DNA from: Platanthera guangdongensis
Lineage: Eukaryota; Streptophyta; Magnoliopsida; Asparagales; Orchidaceae
Length of the DNA stretch: 64,000 bases
Assembly (NCBI GenBank): GCA_039583875.1
Contig: CM077166.1
Span: forward strand, 80,350,564 to 80,414,563
Direction of reading: 5' to 3'
Shown: positions 1 through 12,107 of the stretch, piece by piece
Layout: each line of letters starts with the position of its first letter
Numbering within the stretch: position 1 is the first letter of the stretch
The notes under the pieces: model-generated
What the model was told of the DNA's origin: nothing
What the model saw: only the letters and a program-made list of their open reading frames with translations
The model's database searches: none
Translations under genes and position numbers: made by a program

Positions 1-2601
1 AACCTGGCCATTCTAGCAGTTGTCTTTGTCTCTGGATCCACAAAGGGAATGGGAGGAGACTCTGGCTTCTTAGGACTGTCATATTTTACTGGTTCAGGAA
101 CTTGTTGTTGCTGATAACGTTATTGTTGCTGATGTTGATGCCTGCTTGAAGAGTACCTCTGTTGGCTGCTTCCATGATGAGAAGAGAATCTACCTTGTTG
201 TTTATGATATATTTGAGTGTATGAGGTAGACCTCTGAGAGATGTTGCCTGAAGCACCAGCAGCAGGTGGAGGAGGAGGAGGTCATTTCCAATGTCTCTGA
301 GGAGGAGGAGAATAACTTCTGCTTTTCTTTCTTTCCTTTTATTGATTCTTGGACAGCCACATCCAGGCTGGCATCTCAGGGTAAGGAGTAATTTTCTGAA
401 GGATATAGTAAGGAGTATCATGAGTTGGATTTGGCTTAGGAGCAGCAATTGGAGGAGACTTCCTTTTCTTTGAAACTTTCTTTTTAGCAGTAGGGCTATC
501 ATCAGAATCATCAATATCATCATCTTCTTTTTCAGAGGAGGATCCCTGAGTATTATCATATAAATCATCCAGAGCTTTCAGAAGATCTTTGTCAATTAGC
601 TTGTCAGCTTGAGGCTGTGTTGGAGATTCAGAGAGAGCTGGAGCTGGAGGTTCTGGAATAACTGTGTCAGCAGTGCTTTCAATAACTATTTTATTTTCCT
701 CCTCAATATCTGCCATAATTATTTCAACTAGATTTGGCAGTGGGTTGTCATCTATTTTGTAGGTGGGAGGTGAAATGGCTTTAGGAGAAGAAATGTTCTT
801 GGGAGCTGATAATATAAGAGGCTCTGCAACTGCAAGACCAGCCTTAAGTTACTTGGCTGCTATGGGGCTAATTGGTGCAGTGTATGGTACGATGGCCAAA
901 GAATGTTTATAAGAATAGGGGGTAAATTATTTCTATAAATAAGATTGAATAAATCCAATAAAGAATTCAGATTAACTGTGGGATTTAGAATATAATCACC
1001 AACAGTTTCAATTTCAGCCATAACAGGCTCATCCATATCTATATATGAATCATTTAAATCTATTATATCAGAAGGAGTGGCTGCTTCTTCTGAAGAGTGA
1101 CATTAAAGAATCTGTTTCTGCTTTTGCTGCTGCTGCTGCCACTGGAACTTCTTCATCATGTAGCATCTCCCCCTGATTGGCTGCAGGGACTCCTGGAGCC
1201 AGTCCCCCAGAAGAAGGGACAGGGGATAGAGCAGCAATTTTGGCAGAGAGAGTATGGATGGAAGCAGTGAGGGGAGCTAGAGCATCATCTATGAGTTTCT
1301 GTATAGTGGGAGAGATGAAGGCTAACAGATCCTTAGCAATATCAGAGAAGTTAAGATATAGGGTTTCTGGAGAAGAAGTGGAATATGGATTGTTATGACC
1401 GCAATTAGAGGAGATAGAGTAGGCATTTGGGAAATCTGTATGAGTATACTCCATGTAGGGACAAACAGTTGGGATGGTTGGAGGGATAAGAATAGATGGA
1501 GTAGCAGTAGTAGAAATTGGAACTGTTATTGTGGGGGAGGAGATGGGTTCCTGTATGGGAAAGTAGTGTGGTGATTGGTGTGGAGATTGATGTGGGGATG
1601 GTTGTGGTGATTAATGTGGTGAGGACAGGAGTTGGAATGTTGGTTCCTGAATGGGGAAGGATGGTATTTCAGAGATATTTACTTGGGGAGAAGGTGGAGG
1701 TGGAGATGGTGGTGGTGTAGAATGTTCAGGAGATGGAACTGGAGTAGGAATATGAATTGGTTGTTGTTGTTGTGGTTGAGGTTGTGGATAAGAAGGAATG
1801 GTGGAGGTGGAAGGAACTTCTTCTGGGGGTGGAGGAGCGGCTATGATAGCCCTTGTACTCTCAGAAGTCCTAGAGGAGGATGAAGCATGGGATGGCTTTG
1901 TAATTATCCTCTCCATCTGCCAAACAAGGCAGAGGTGAGCCTTTTGGAGGCATTGATGAACACGGTCGTGGAGACCAGATGTTCATGTGCCTTGTCAAGA
2001 AGAAAAATCCGCAGAATTCTTCCAAAGCAGACCACTTTCTTATTGTTCTTCTTTTTGATTAACTCAAACAGCAGCTTGCCCCAATTTGCTGCTTTCTTTT
2101 CGACCAGAGCACTCATCACCATGAACTGGTGCCTGATATGCAGTCGTGGGCAGTGTGTTTGCCCAGCAGCACTTTTCTGACAACGTATGCTAAGAACTTA
2201 TATTCGATAGATAAGTTTTTCTTCAGCAGCTTGTTAGGGTTATATCCAGAATGACCCATCTTGGTCAGCATATTTTCATATTCTTCAGTATCCATTTCGA
2301 TTTCTTCTTCGTCATTCAGTAAACCAAGAAATTTGGTTAGTATATTGGGGGAAAGAGAAACTAAGTTACTAGAGATTATTCCTGTCATGGTATCTTTTGT
2401 TGTAGTAGAGGTAAAGACCCATTCTTTCATCTCTGTCATGGTAATCTTTATTCTGTGGGTCATGAACCGTTTCAGATGTTAATCTTCAAATAGCTTCAGA
2501 ATGTCTATAAAGATTGGGTAAGAAAACTGGAAGGAGTCAAAATCAATGTCGAAACCCATATCGAATTTCATGGTGGAAAGAGTGCTCGCTGGAATCTCCA
2601 T
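1..2601 (-). pseudogene. ORF3 of B1, broken, C-terminus outside window
   Basis: The start is an ATG at 2601-2599 opening MEIPASTLSTMKFD, matching the start of ORF3 in B2 (43668). The product is an element-encoded protein of unknown function. The N-terminal about 250 residues form a conserved globular region. A proline/serine-rich linker follows (about 1900-1450), then an acidic segment, a basic cluster KKKVSKKRK (near 460-490) that looks like a nuclear-localisation signal, and a proline/glutamine-rich tail. Breaks include an in-frame TAA near 2479 where B2 has a sense codon, a frameshift at the GRW motif near 1905-1915, and several more from 1600 to 720. No signal peptide or hydrophobic membrane segment is visible, so I do not call it an envelope gene. 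Confidence 0.75.
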
Positions 2602-2678
2602 GGATGCACCTACAAGAGAGAAAAAAAGATCAACTGCAAAGGAACTGAAAGCTCAGGACGGAGCTCGAAGAAAAACTA

Positions 2679-2686
2679 GATATAAG
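2679..2686 (-). promoter_or_regulatory. TATA-like box ahead of B1 ORF3
   Basis: The minus strand reads CCTTATATCTAG about 80 bp before the ORF3 ATG and just after the repeat array. The sequence is weak, but B2 has the counterpart at 43754-43762 and family A has a full TATAAATA in the same place. Confidence 0.35.
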
Positions 2687-2694
2687 GTTTTTAG

Positions 2695-2992
2695 AATATG
2701 AACCGGCAGACTTCGTTCGATGAAAAATAAAAATTCTTCGATCTGAGGTCGGCGAAATATTTTATAGTCAAAAGAATTCGTCGATCTCAGTCAGAAGATG
2801 TGAAAACATTTCGTCAAGCTCCGTTCGACGAAAGTTTTCTGAAGCAAATTCGTCGATCTCCGGTCGACGAAAATAACTTCACTCACAGAGAATTCGTCGA
2901 TCTACGTTCGACGAATTTCTATAGAACTTTTCTCTGTTCGTCGATCTCTGTTCGATGAACTTTGAAAAATTCGTCGACCATAGAGAGAAATC
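2695..2992. repeat. Family-B palindromic array in pol-ORF3 spacer (B1)
   Basis: Irregularly spaced copies of TTCGTCGATCT / GTTCGACGAA, often paired as an inverted repeat with about 7 bases between the arms. Some copies have decayed at CpG (for example TTCGATGAA). The same motif occurs in family-B LTRs and inside gag. Confidence 0.85.
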
Positions 2993-2999
2993 AAATTAA

Positions 3000-4601
3000 A
3001 GCTTCTTCATTTATCATACCAAGCTAATTTATGAAGAACAGATGGTTCCTCTCATCCAAAGGTTTGGTGAAGATATCTGCTCTTTGTAAATCAGTGTAGA
3101 TATAGATAAGATTAATTTTATTTTTGTTTACACACACTCTAATGAAATGGTGCCTAATGTTTATATGCTTAGTCCTACTGTGATGGACTGGATTTTGTGT
3201 TATGGATATAGCACTTGTGTTGTCACATAGTAGAGTTGACTTATTTAAGCTGAACTCATAGTCTAGTAGTTGGTTCTGAATCCACAGCATCTGGGAACAA
3301 CAACTTCCAGCTGCTATGTATTCTACTTCAACAGTTGATATAGACACAGATGACTGCTTCTTGCAAAACCAGGAGACTAATCTAGCACCAAAGAACTGGC
3401 ATGTTACAGAGGTACTTTTCTTATCTACTCTACATCCAGCAAAGTCAGCATCTGAGTATCCGGTTAACTTAAACTCTAACTAAGTAGGATACCAAAGTCT
3501 TAGACTAGGACAACTCTTTATATATCTTAAAATCCTTTTTAAGAAAATTAGGTGAGATTATTTAGGGTTCACCTGGAACCTAGCACAAAGAAATATAACA
3601 AACATTATGTCAGGTCTGCATGCTGTAAGGTATAGTAGGGACCCAACAATGCCCCTATATAATTTTTGATCAATAGGTTTCCCATGCTCATCAGAATCTA
3701 TTACAGCATTTGTAGTCATGGGTGTTTTCTTTGTGGAGGCATCAGCCACCCCAAACTTTTTGATAAGCTCCTTAGAATACTTAGCCTGGGATATAAAGAT
3801 GTCATCAGGTAGCTGCTTCACTTGGAGACCAAGGATGTAGGAGAGCTCACCCATGCTACACATTTCAAACTTTGAATGCATGAGGTCAGAAAACCTCTTG
3901 CATAGTTTGGAATCAGTAGACCCAAATATAATATCATTTATATAAATTTATATTAATAATATTTGATCCTTATGGTGTCTAGTGAATAATTTCCTATATA
4001 CAATGCCTCTAGAAAATTTATGCTATATCAAGAAGCTAGCTAAGGTCTCATACCAAGCTCTTGGAGCTTGCTTTAAGCCATAGAGAGCTTTATGCAATCT
4101 AAAGACATATGAGGAATGTGTTGGAGAGATGAAACCTGGAGGTTGTTCAACATAAACTTCTTCTTTGAGTTCTCCATTCAGAAAGGCACTTTTGACATCC
4201 ATTTGAAAAACTTTGAATTTCTTGTAGGTAGCATAAGCAAGGAAAATCCTGATTGCTTCCAGCCTTACAATAGGTGCAAAAGTTTGGTCATAATCAATCC
4301 CTTCTTCTTGCCTATAACCTTGAGCAACATGCCTTGCTTTATTCCTTATGATGACACCTTGGGCATCCAGCTTGTTTCTATATACCTACTTAGTTCCAAT
4401 GACTGGGTAGTCTTTGGGTCTTGGAACTAAGTCACAAACTCTACATCTCTCAAATTGATTGAGCTCCTCTTGCATTGCAATAATCCAGTGTGGATCTTGC
4501 TCTGCATCTTTGATGGATTGGGGCTCAATTTGAGATATGAAGCAGACATACATCAAATCTTGGTTGAGTTGATGCCTTGTCTGCACACCAACTAACATGT
4601 C
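3000..4601 (-). pseudogene. pol: B1 pol, reverse transcriptase and RNase H part
   Basis: This is the 3' half of the B1 polyprotein. The RT N-terminus ([26 protein letters not shown]) is at 4386-4598. RT palm and connection lie at 3558-4380. RNase H (VEYIAAGSCCSQMLWIQNQLLDY, then SRTKHINIRHHFI) is at 3024-3347. The catalytic YVDD box reads YIND near 3930-3944, so the first catalytic Asp is lost. A TGA replaces the Gly codon of the expected VIGDISVD motif at about 4602, and several frameshifts follow. It is clearly dead. The left edge of the 16.75-kb tandem duplication falls inside it at 4546. Confidence 0.85.
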
Positions 4602-5522
4602 TCATATCACTTGAGATATGGTGTGATCTCTAAGTGTGACAAATTCAGTGTGTGGAGTTGGTTGTTCAACAGCTTGGGGAATAAATTCCTCTTGTGGAAT
4701 TAGGTTTGCTGTTGTTGGTTCATCACTGATTACAGTGTCTTCTTCTTCACTCTCTTCAGCACCTTGTGGAGAAGGATGGCTAACTGCCTCATTGGTGAGG
4801 GTTAGTTCATCAAGCTTCTTACACAAATTAAGTTCCTGCAAAGATTCATTGGTAGAAGAAGTCTTCTCCTTGAAAAACATGTTAGTCTCATCAAAAGAAA
4901 CATGGATAGATTCTTCAATTTGTAAGGTAGATTTGTTATACACCCTAAAAGCCTTGCTTACTTGGGAATATCCAAGAAAAATTCTCATATCAGCCTTGGC
5001 TTCAAACTTTCTAATGTGTTTCTTATTGTTGTTATGTATATAACATAAACATCCAAAAATTTTAAAGTAGTCTACTTTAGATTTCTTCCCTTTTAGTAGC
5101 TCATAAGGAGTCTTATTATTAAGCTTGTGTATAAGACTTCTATTCAGTACATAATTTGTTGTGCTTACAGCCTCTGCCCAAAAGGATAGGGGAAAATAAG
5201 CATCTACAAGTAATGTGCCTGCAGATTCAATTAGGATTCTATTCTTCCTTTCAGCAACCCCATTTTGTTGAGGTGTTCTAGGAACTGAGAAGCAACGTCT
5301 GATACCTTCCTTCCTACAGAACTCTTGCATAAGAAGAGACTCAAACTCTGTACCATGATCACTTCTGATCAATGCAACTGGAGTAGAGTACTCAATCTGT
5401 ATGTTCTTGAGAAAATATGTAAGAACTTTGAAGTTATCAGACTTAGATCTCAGAAAGAAAACAAAAGTGAATCTAGAGAAGTCATCTACAATCACTAAAG
5501 TATAAGATTTCCCCCCATACAC
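4602..5522 (-). pseudogene. pol: B1 integrase, copy 1
   Basis: An open stretch of about 306 codons carries the Ty1/copia integrase core: VDDFSRF (first Asp), IRSDHGTEF (second Asp) and QQNGVAERKNR (Glu), giving a D,D-35-E triad, followed by FGCLCYI and FLGYSQVSKAFRVY of the C-terminal region. It would insert element cDNA into host DNA. The left end stops at TGA before the RT. On the right, a frameshift just before VYGGKSYT separates it from the zinc-binding pre-integrase region. The core residues look intact, but the protein cannot be made as part of a full polyprotein. Confidence 0.85.
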
Positions 5523-6177
5523 TTTGTACTGTTATAGGGCCAAAAAGGTCCATATGTAGTAAGTACAATATCCTAGGTGAGTCACTTTTGTTTAATGATT
5601 TAAAACTACTTTTAGTTTGCTTGCCAAATTAACAAGCCCTGCAAAGGATTTCATTCTTGTAGGGGCAAGAAGGCAATCCTCTACCAAGGTTGTCCCTAGA
5701 AAGTTTGGCAATATTTTTCAAGTTAACATGACCAAATCTACTATGTCAAAGGTCATTATTATTACTAGTTGAATTGAACAGACAAATTTCAGATTTAGCT
5801 GACTGGAAGTTAACTACATAAATGTTTCCTAATCTAATGTCAGTCAATACTACAAGATTATCTAAAGAAGTAATAATACATGAGGTTTTAGTAAATGATA
5901 CCTGATACCTTTCATCACATAATTGACTTATGGAGATTAGGTTATGCTTCAGTCTACTTACATATACAATATTCCTGAAGGTGACAGCTCCAATTCTGAC
6001 TTGTCCATAGCCTTAAGTCTGACCATAATTGGAGTCACCAAATATTACTTTTTGTCATAGATTTGCCTTGTAATGTGTTAAGTTGTCCTTATTTCAAGTC
6101 ATGTGCTTAGAATAGCCACTGTCCAGATACCACTGTTGCTCTGTGGTTGAATAGTCTTTTATCTGCAAAGAAACATA
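5523..6177 (-). pseudogene. pol: B1 protease and pre-integrase region, copy 1
   Basis: The retroviral-type aspartic protease signature is readable (WYLDSGYSKHMT, near 6100-6145), followed by [13 protein letters not shown] near 5925-5960, the usual copia spacer before the pre-integrase zinc region. In-frame stops (TGA, TGA, TAA) interrupt the region between 6000 and 6110, and more follow to 5523. It is a relic. Copy 2 is at 22280-22934. Confidence 0.75.
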
Positions 6178-6180
6178 TTA
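6163..6180 (-). other. B1 gag stop and acceptor-like tract, copy 1
   Basis: Gag ends in TAA (6180-6178) and the sequence runs TATGTTTCTTTGCAG in the same frame straight into the protease. The pyrimidine-rich tract ending in CAG resembles a plant 3' splice site. Similar tracts follow the gag stop in A (15747-15736) and B2 (55397-55379). Confidence 0.5.
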
Positions 6181-6866
6181 GCCATTCCTGACCCAGGTTA
6201 CCTTGGGTCCTTCTTTCTTTACATAACTACAACTGGAAATAAACGAATATTCAGGTTGGCTTTTATATCCTAAAGGGTGATATTTCCTAGGTGGAATTAT
6301 CCATTGATTAAATTGATTATCAAATGTTTTTTGTTGGTTATAAGTTTTAGAGAAATTAAAATTTTTGTTAAACTGATCTGCATTCGACAAATTTTGGTGA
6401 GTTCGTCGATCTGAGTTCGACGAATTGGGATGAGTTCATCGAACTCCACTCAGAGAATGATAGAAGTCATTTTCTGAGCCCCAAAATCATCGATCTCTGG
6501 TCGACAAACCACACTAGTTTCGTCGATCGTAGTTCAACGAATAATTATTATATAAATCTGCGTTCGGAGTTCGTCGAATGGAGTTCGACGAACTGTACAT
6601 ATTTCGTCGATCGGAGTTCGACAAAATCTGTTGAACATTGTTTTTATTTAGATTTTTCTTATTTTGTTTTCTTTTCTTATTCTTTCGTTTAGATTCAATT
6701 TGTTTATGATTATTATTATCCAACTTTTCCTTTCCCTTTTCTGTTACAAATTTTATGGGTGTATTTAATATATTTTTTTGAATAAGTGGGGGTTGGCTTG
6801 ATGATGCACCTAAGCCCAGCTTGTCATTAAGTCTGGCATTGACTATGCTTGTGATCTCCATCAACT
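6178..6866 (-). pseudogene. gag: B1 gag C-terminal part, copy 1
   Basis: This is the 3' end of gag, cut from its 5' part by A1. Readable segments are MEITSIVNARLNDKLGLGASS (6800-6864), a lysine/asparagine-rich stretch, several units of the type SSNSDRR and the terminal WIIPPRKYHPLGYKS. The SSNxDRR units are the translation of the family-B palindromic DNA repeat (6400-6620). A stop lies near 6514. The 5' continuation of the same gene is at 20008-21299 on the other side of A1. Confidence 0.8.
6395..6622 (-). repeat. Family-B palindromic array inside gag coding sequence (copy 1)
   Basis: Five or so units of TTCGTCGATC / GTTCGACGAA, the repeat seen in family-B U3 and spacer regions, lie here in the Gag reading frame. 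Each encodes Ser-Ser-Asn-x-Asp-Arg-Arg. Copy 2 is at 23152-23384 and the B2 equivalent at 55598-55850. Confidence 0.8.
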
Positions 6867-6870
6867 TGAT
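6866..6870. repeat. Target-site duplication of A1, left (TTGAT)
   Basis: TTGAT directly precedes the TG of the A1 left LTR and recurs at 20003-20007. Removing A1 and one TTGAT rejoins B1 gag in the coiled region. Confidence 0.95.
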
Positions 6871-7749
6871 TGAAAGATATGGTACCTAAACACCTAGAGG
6901 GGGGGGGGGGTGAATAGGTGACCTAAACTTTTTTCAAACTTTGTTGGCAGCACAACAGTTATTCCACAGAATTCTACAGCTAACAGCAATTACAGTTAAT
7001 TCACAGCACAGCACAGCACAGCAGACACACTAATTTATAGTGGTTCCCCAATCTTTGGGTACATCCACTTTCCCCCTTCGCCTATCTAGCAGTGTACTAG
7101 ATTCGGCCAACCTTCTCCACTATCTCAGAACCCAACTAGGTTCCTACACCTCAGGCCCAAAGCCTTACACTCAGCCACAAAGGCCTACACTCAGCCACCC
7201 AGGCCTACACTCAGCCAATTAAGGCCTACACTCAGAGTTCTTCAACTCCTACACTCAGGCAACCAAGCCCTACCCTCAGCCTTTATAATATAGGCTTACA
7301 ATTCTCTCAGATCCAATGGATCCTACAAGTTAAAATAGAAATACAATAGCTATCTCTACAACTCAGAAAATAAGAGAGGAGTTGAGAGTTTCTTGAAGAG
7401 TTCTTGGAAGAACTCAGCTAGATCCAAACTGACTTAGCTTCCTTCAAAGCTTCTTGAGTTAGAACTGAATTAGTCTGAATCTTCTGCAGTTGATCCTTGA
7501 CCTCTGCTTCTTGAGATCCAGATGATTCTGAATCCTTCTTCTCAGCCTTAGTTCCAAAGACTGAATTCTTGATTGGAGCTCTCTCTCTCCAACTTCTTAG
7601 ATCTGCAGTTGGACTGCCAGATCTTCTTATGTTGATCCTCTGTGTATCACTTTCCTGATTACTTGAAGAATCTAATCAACCACTTTAAGTATTCTTGACA
7701 ACTACTTGTAACAACAACAATCAATCAGATTCTGTAAACTATGGGTGCC

Positions 7750-7757
7750 TATTTATA
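7750..7757 (-). promoter_or_regulatory. TATA box of A1 3' LTR
   Basis: The minus strand reads GCCTATAAATAGGC, a near-perfect plant TATA box, about 135 bp downstream of the palindromic array. It divides U3 from R. Equivalent boxes are at 18781-18788, 24502-24509 and 35549-35556. Confidence 0.8.
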
Positions 7758-7890
7758 GGCTTCCTTCATGGTAACCGGCTGGTCCGGTTCATAACAGACT
7801 TCTGATTTCTCTGACAGTTGCTGTAGACCGGCTGGATCGGCAGCTGTCATGTCAACCAGTCACTTCTTGAAATTCTCTAACTGTCAGATA

Positions 7891-8826
7891 GTGTCGAGAC
7901 TTTCTGTTCTTAAGTGTCGACACTTATAGACTAAGTGTCGACACATGTTGTGTAAGTGTCGACACAAGTCTACAAGGTGTCGACACAATTCCCTGTATGT
8001 CTCGACACAAATTCTTCTGCATGTGTCAACACTGAAATTGAGTGTCGACACAAGTACTTGTTCTTCATTCTTTAACTGTATTATTCTGAGTGTCGACACA
8101 TGTTCTTTGTGTCGACACATCTACATGTGTTGAAACTGTCAAGTGTCGACACTGCTTCTTGGTGTCGACACAAGTCTTCAATCTTGTTTCTTCAGCTGAG
8201 TGTCGACACATTCCCTTAGTGTCGACACTTGTACTTAGAATATTTTGTAAACTTTTCTGTTCTTTGCTAAGTGTCGACACAGCTCCTTGTGTCGACACTT
8301 TCTTCAAGTGTAGAGTCTTCAACTAAGTGTCGACACATTGTGCTGGGTGTTGACACTTTCGTCAAGTGTTGACTCTTCTGGTTGTGTGTCGACACATTGT
8401 GCTGAGTGTCGACACATACTTCAAGTGTTGACTCCTTTGTGTGTGTGTCGACACATTGTGTTGAGTGTCGACACATTCTTCATATGTTGACTCTGCTGTT
8501 TGAGTGTCGACACATTGTGTTGAGTGTCGACACTTGTCCTCAGTCTCTGCAGAATTTTGCTGAGTGTCGACACAACTCCAAGTGTCGACACTTTCTGGTG
8601 TAGACACAGCTCTTCTGCGTGTCGACACTTCTGCTAAGTGTCGACACAGCTTTTCTGCATTCTTCTTCACTGAGTGTCGACACTGCTCCTTGTGTCGACA
8701 CTTTCTGTCTGGTGTCGACTCTTCTTCCCAGGTGTCGACACAATTACTCCAAGTGTCGACACTGCTTGTCTGGGTGTCGACACAAGCTTTCTCAAGTGTC
8801 GACACTTTCCCTCTGGGTGTCGACAC
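7891..8826. repeat. GTGTCGACAC palindrome array in U3 (A1 3' LTR)
   Basis: About 30 exact copies of the 10-bp palindrome GTGTCGACAC by hand count, plus variants such as GTGTTGACAC, GTGTCAACAC and GTGTAGACAC. Spacing is irregular, about 15-40 bp. Part of the array (8331-8520) has a 59-bp higher-order period. Apparent ORFs here are only translations of the repeat. Confidence 0.95.
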
Positions 8827-8971
8827 ATGGACTTAGAAACTTTTATCTTCAGTCCAGTGTATACCTAACCTGCACAAGTAACTCAAACAAACATCAAATA
8901 CATTATGATGTATATCATTGAGTTAGGTGAGGCTTCTTCAAATCAGGTACATTTGACCAATGTACCCAACA

Positions 8972-8986
8972 ATCTCCCCCTATTTG
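8972..8986 (-). other. A1 polypurine tract
   Basis: The minus strand reads AATAGGGGGAGAT directly before the LTR TGTTGGG. This is the standard plus-strand primer position of an LTR retrotransposon. Confidence 0.9.
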
Positions 8987-9276
8987 GAGAAGTCATAACC
9001 CTTAGTCAATGATATACACCACTCATAATTAAAAATTAGAGAATGATGTAAAGCAGGTATATATCAACAGAGTAAACTTAAACATGTAATAAAGCACACA
9101 TGTATACTCATTCAGCATTTCATAACAAACAAGAATTAGACACATTCTACTGAACAACCATGAAATATATTTATCAAAAACTGTTCAAACATTGTGTTTA
9201 ATACATTGTCAATGATTTACAAAAATGTTTGGATGTAACAGTTTACAACATTCTTCAGTCTAATCTTAGTCTAATT
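8987..9276 (-). other. A1 3' untranslated region
   Basis: AT-rich sequence between the ORF3 stop and the polypurine tract. I see no ORF or repeat in it. Confidence 0.6.
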
Positions 9277-12072
9277 CTAATCAGGTTCTTTTATGACTAT
9301 GCCTTTCCCAGCTTGTACTTTGGCCTTTACAGCAGCAGCAGCAGCAGGCTCAGCATCAGCAGTCTTCTTCCCTTTGGAGTCCTTCTTCTTAAGTTCTTCA
9401 GCCTTGATTTTCTGCCTTTCAAAATAATGATAGGGCTTAGGAAAGTACTTGCTAGGCTCCACAGCTGTAGGAGGTAGCTTTCCTAACTTAGCCTTCCTTC
9501 TATGCTGGACAATGGCTTCCTGCCTAATCTCATGCTTCCTCCATTCTGCTTCTGAGAACCATTTGTTCCTCTCATGTGCATTGTCCTTGGCTGCTTTCCA
9601 GGCTGTGAGAATGATGTTCCTAGAAGTAGGGCTCCACTGTTCAAAGTCTGGTTTTTGCTCAGCCAGTTCCCTGAACTTCTTCTTTGACAGCCTTGTCTCT
9701 TCTTCTTTGTCCATAGCCTCTTGCATAGCTACTGTAATAGGTTGAACAACCTTTTCCAGAACAACATTGGACTTTCCAGCAGTTGGGCTATACATTGTGC
9801 TGACTTCTGCATGAACCATGTCAAAATCTGGAGGTGGATAGATCACCTGAGCTACTTCCTATTGCTCACCTCCAAGATATGCACTTTGAATACCAGATTC
9901 AGCTACATTATCATCATCACACAGGGGAGGATAGCCCAGTGTAGCTCTGATGGAGTTAGATATCCATTTGGCATGGTCAGAGCTAGCTTTGACTAACACC
10001 CTCTCCCCCTTTATGACTTCTTGTTCTACATGATCTCTTACATCATCCTTTTGGAATCTAATCTGACTGTCCAAGTACCTGATTCCTTCCTTAAAATAAG
10101 GTCTAAGCTTAGTAAGCTGTTCAGAAATGACCTTCTGTGAATCTTTAATGGCAGTCTTGACAGCAGCAATTTCTTCCTGAAATACTTTATCAAATTCAGC
10201 TTTGGCAGCAGCAGATGATGTTGAAGGTTCAGCAGACTTACTCTTCAGTTCAGTGACTATTGCATTGTGGGATGCAGTCAAATTATCATTCATTCTTAGT
10301 TGATTCTCCAGCACATAGCCTTGCTTTAGTGCTATATCATCTACTTGAGTCTTAATTTGTTCTTGATGTTTAGCCAGGAATACCACTGCATTTCCACCTT
10401 TGTGGAAGCATTCATTCATTTCTTTCTTATTCAGATTCATCTCAAACCTGATTGACTTGATGTCTTGAGCTAAGTCAAATTGTAAAGATTTTTGGCCCTC
10501 ATCAATATATTTTTCTATGGCCCTCCTGTGCTCATCCAGCTTAACTTGCATTGCTACCATTAATCCACTATAATCAGTTGATGGAGCTTGTTGGACTAGA
10601 GAGTGTTGAGCAACAGTTTGTAGAGCCTTCTTGTAGCTCTGACTCCTTCTTTTGAATACAAAGAATTTCTTCTTTTTAGCTTGTTCAGTCTCATCATCCT
10701 GAGACTCTGAAGTAGTTGCTATATTCACCCTATCCTTAGGGCTTGAGGGTTTGTCATCTTGCACATCAAGTTCTTTCTCACTTTCCTGCCTAATAGGTTC
10801 TTCCTGAACTTCCAAGATCTCCCCCTCAACAGCAGCACTCTGCTCTTCATCAGCAGCAGTCTTGTCCATGTCAAAATCCTCTTGATCTAGATTCAGAAAG
10901 AGGTCTTCCATTGTGTATTCAGGAGGTGACTGAGCAGGAGATGTACTGGGTTCATCAACTACTTTATCAGGAACTGTTTGCACACCAGCAGATGTGTCTG
11001 GGAGAACAACATCTGATTCTTGAGTTGCTTGCTGAGTTTGCTGATGGACATCAGACAAATCAGAATCTATTATAGAAAAATCTAAAGTATTGAGGTCAGA
11101 AAGTACCTCTTGGATGATTATTGTAGCTTGCTCACTCTCCAGTGTAGAGGGTTGTTCTACAGCTGGAGGCTCCCCCTGGATTTCAGCTGGCTCTTGAGGA
11201 GCAGGAGACTTCTCTGCATCCACATCTATTGGACTATCAGGAGTGAAAACAACATGTTCTTCACTACCTGAGCTGCTGGAGGACTCCTGAGTCACAGCAG
11301 CTATCTTCCTCTTCTTCTTTGGAGGGGAATCCTTCTTAGAGACTTGCTTCTCTGGAGTAGGAACTTCCTGAGATAGTACTCTTTCCCACCTGGAAAATAT
11401 CCTTTGGTCCATCCTTCTCATGTGATTGATTTTAGTAGCAGCAGCATTACTCATTACCTCTGGTATTGTACCAGCCAGGTAGAGACTAAGTATTCTGCCC
11501 AGATTGGGCTTCTTCAGACTCTCCTTAATTTTGTCAAACACAACCATTGACCAGTCTGTTTTTAGGTTGAAGATGATTCTGGTCATAACACTGAACATGG
11601 AGGCTGACACCCTGTCATGCCCTCCAGTCTTACTGAGTATTACTTTACCCACAATTTCTGACAAGAATTTTCCTTGAGTATTCATTCCTCTCCTGTTGAA
11701 TACTGATCCTATCTTTAGCTTAGGATCTAGTCCACACCAGGTAAGTGCTTCCCTGGTCTTAGATGTTGTCACTTCCTCTTCTTCCTGAACTTTAGGTAGC
11801 TGAAGTACCTTTCTCAGAGATTTGGGTGAAATCTTGACCTTGGTGCCATGCACCCTTGATTTGATTCTGTAGCCTGAGTCATCTACAGACGCTCCCGTTA
11901 GGAATTCAAGAACTTCCTTCTTCCATATTTTAGTTGGTTCAGAAACCAAGTACTTCAATCCTGAATCGGTGACTAGGGTTACCACCGATTTTATTTCTTG
12001 ATCGCCATCGTCGAATGCGCCACGAACCAGTTCATAGCCTTCATTGACGTTCTCTTCGAGCTTGGGAGCCAT
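9277..12072 (-). pseudogene. ORF3 of A1, one nonsense codon
   Basis: The start MAPKLEENVNEG at 12072 is the same as in A2, where the frame is open for 933 codons. In A1 a C-to-T change makes CAG into TAG near 9857, after residue 737, so the last about 195 residues (9277-9846) are cut off. The last residues also differ (KEPD stop versus KERDQN). The N-terminal about 235 residues are globular and end in WERVL. PKKKRK at 251-256 is a nuclear-localisation motif. An acidic, Ser/Pro-rich stretch follows, then a second basic block AKKKKFFVFKRR, a helical coiled region (about 500-700) and a basic tail. It sits behind its own repeat array and TATA box. I see no membrane segment. Confidence 0.85.
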
Positions 12073-12107
12073 TAGGGTTTGGAGAATTAGTCTTTAGAAG
12101 AGAGAAA

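Larger units (their letters stand above)
6871..8971 (-). repeat. A1 3' LTR
   Basis: 2101 bp, plus-strand ends TGAAAGATATGG and GTACCCAACA. Near the left end is a run of 12 G in CTAGAG(G)nTGAATAGG. It carries U3 with the GTGTCGACAC array, a TATA box at 7750-7757, then R-U5. It is nearly identical to 17904-20002. Confidence 0.97.

Noticed and set aside
7040..7222. 60-codon plus-strand frame repeated in all four A LTRs
   Set aside because: It lies in R-U5, antisense to the element, within a CCTACACTCAGCCA-type short repeat. Its conservation is only that of the LTR.
7891..8826. GTGTCGACAC repeats as a CRISPR array
   Set aside because: The unit is a 10-bp palindrome with irregular, partly repeated spacing inside plant LTRs. 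There are no uniform unique spacers or cas genes.
7884..8921. Many 60-150 codon frames rich in Cys-Val-Asp-Thr or Val-Ser-Thr, on both strands
   Set aside because: They are translations of the palindrome array in all frames and recur in every A LTR. None has an independent start context or family.
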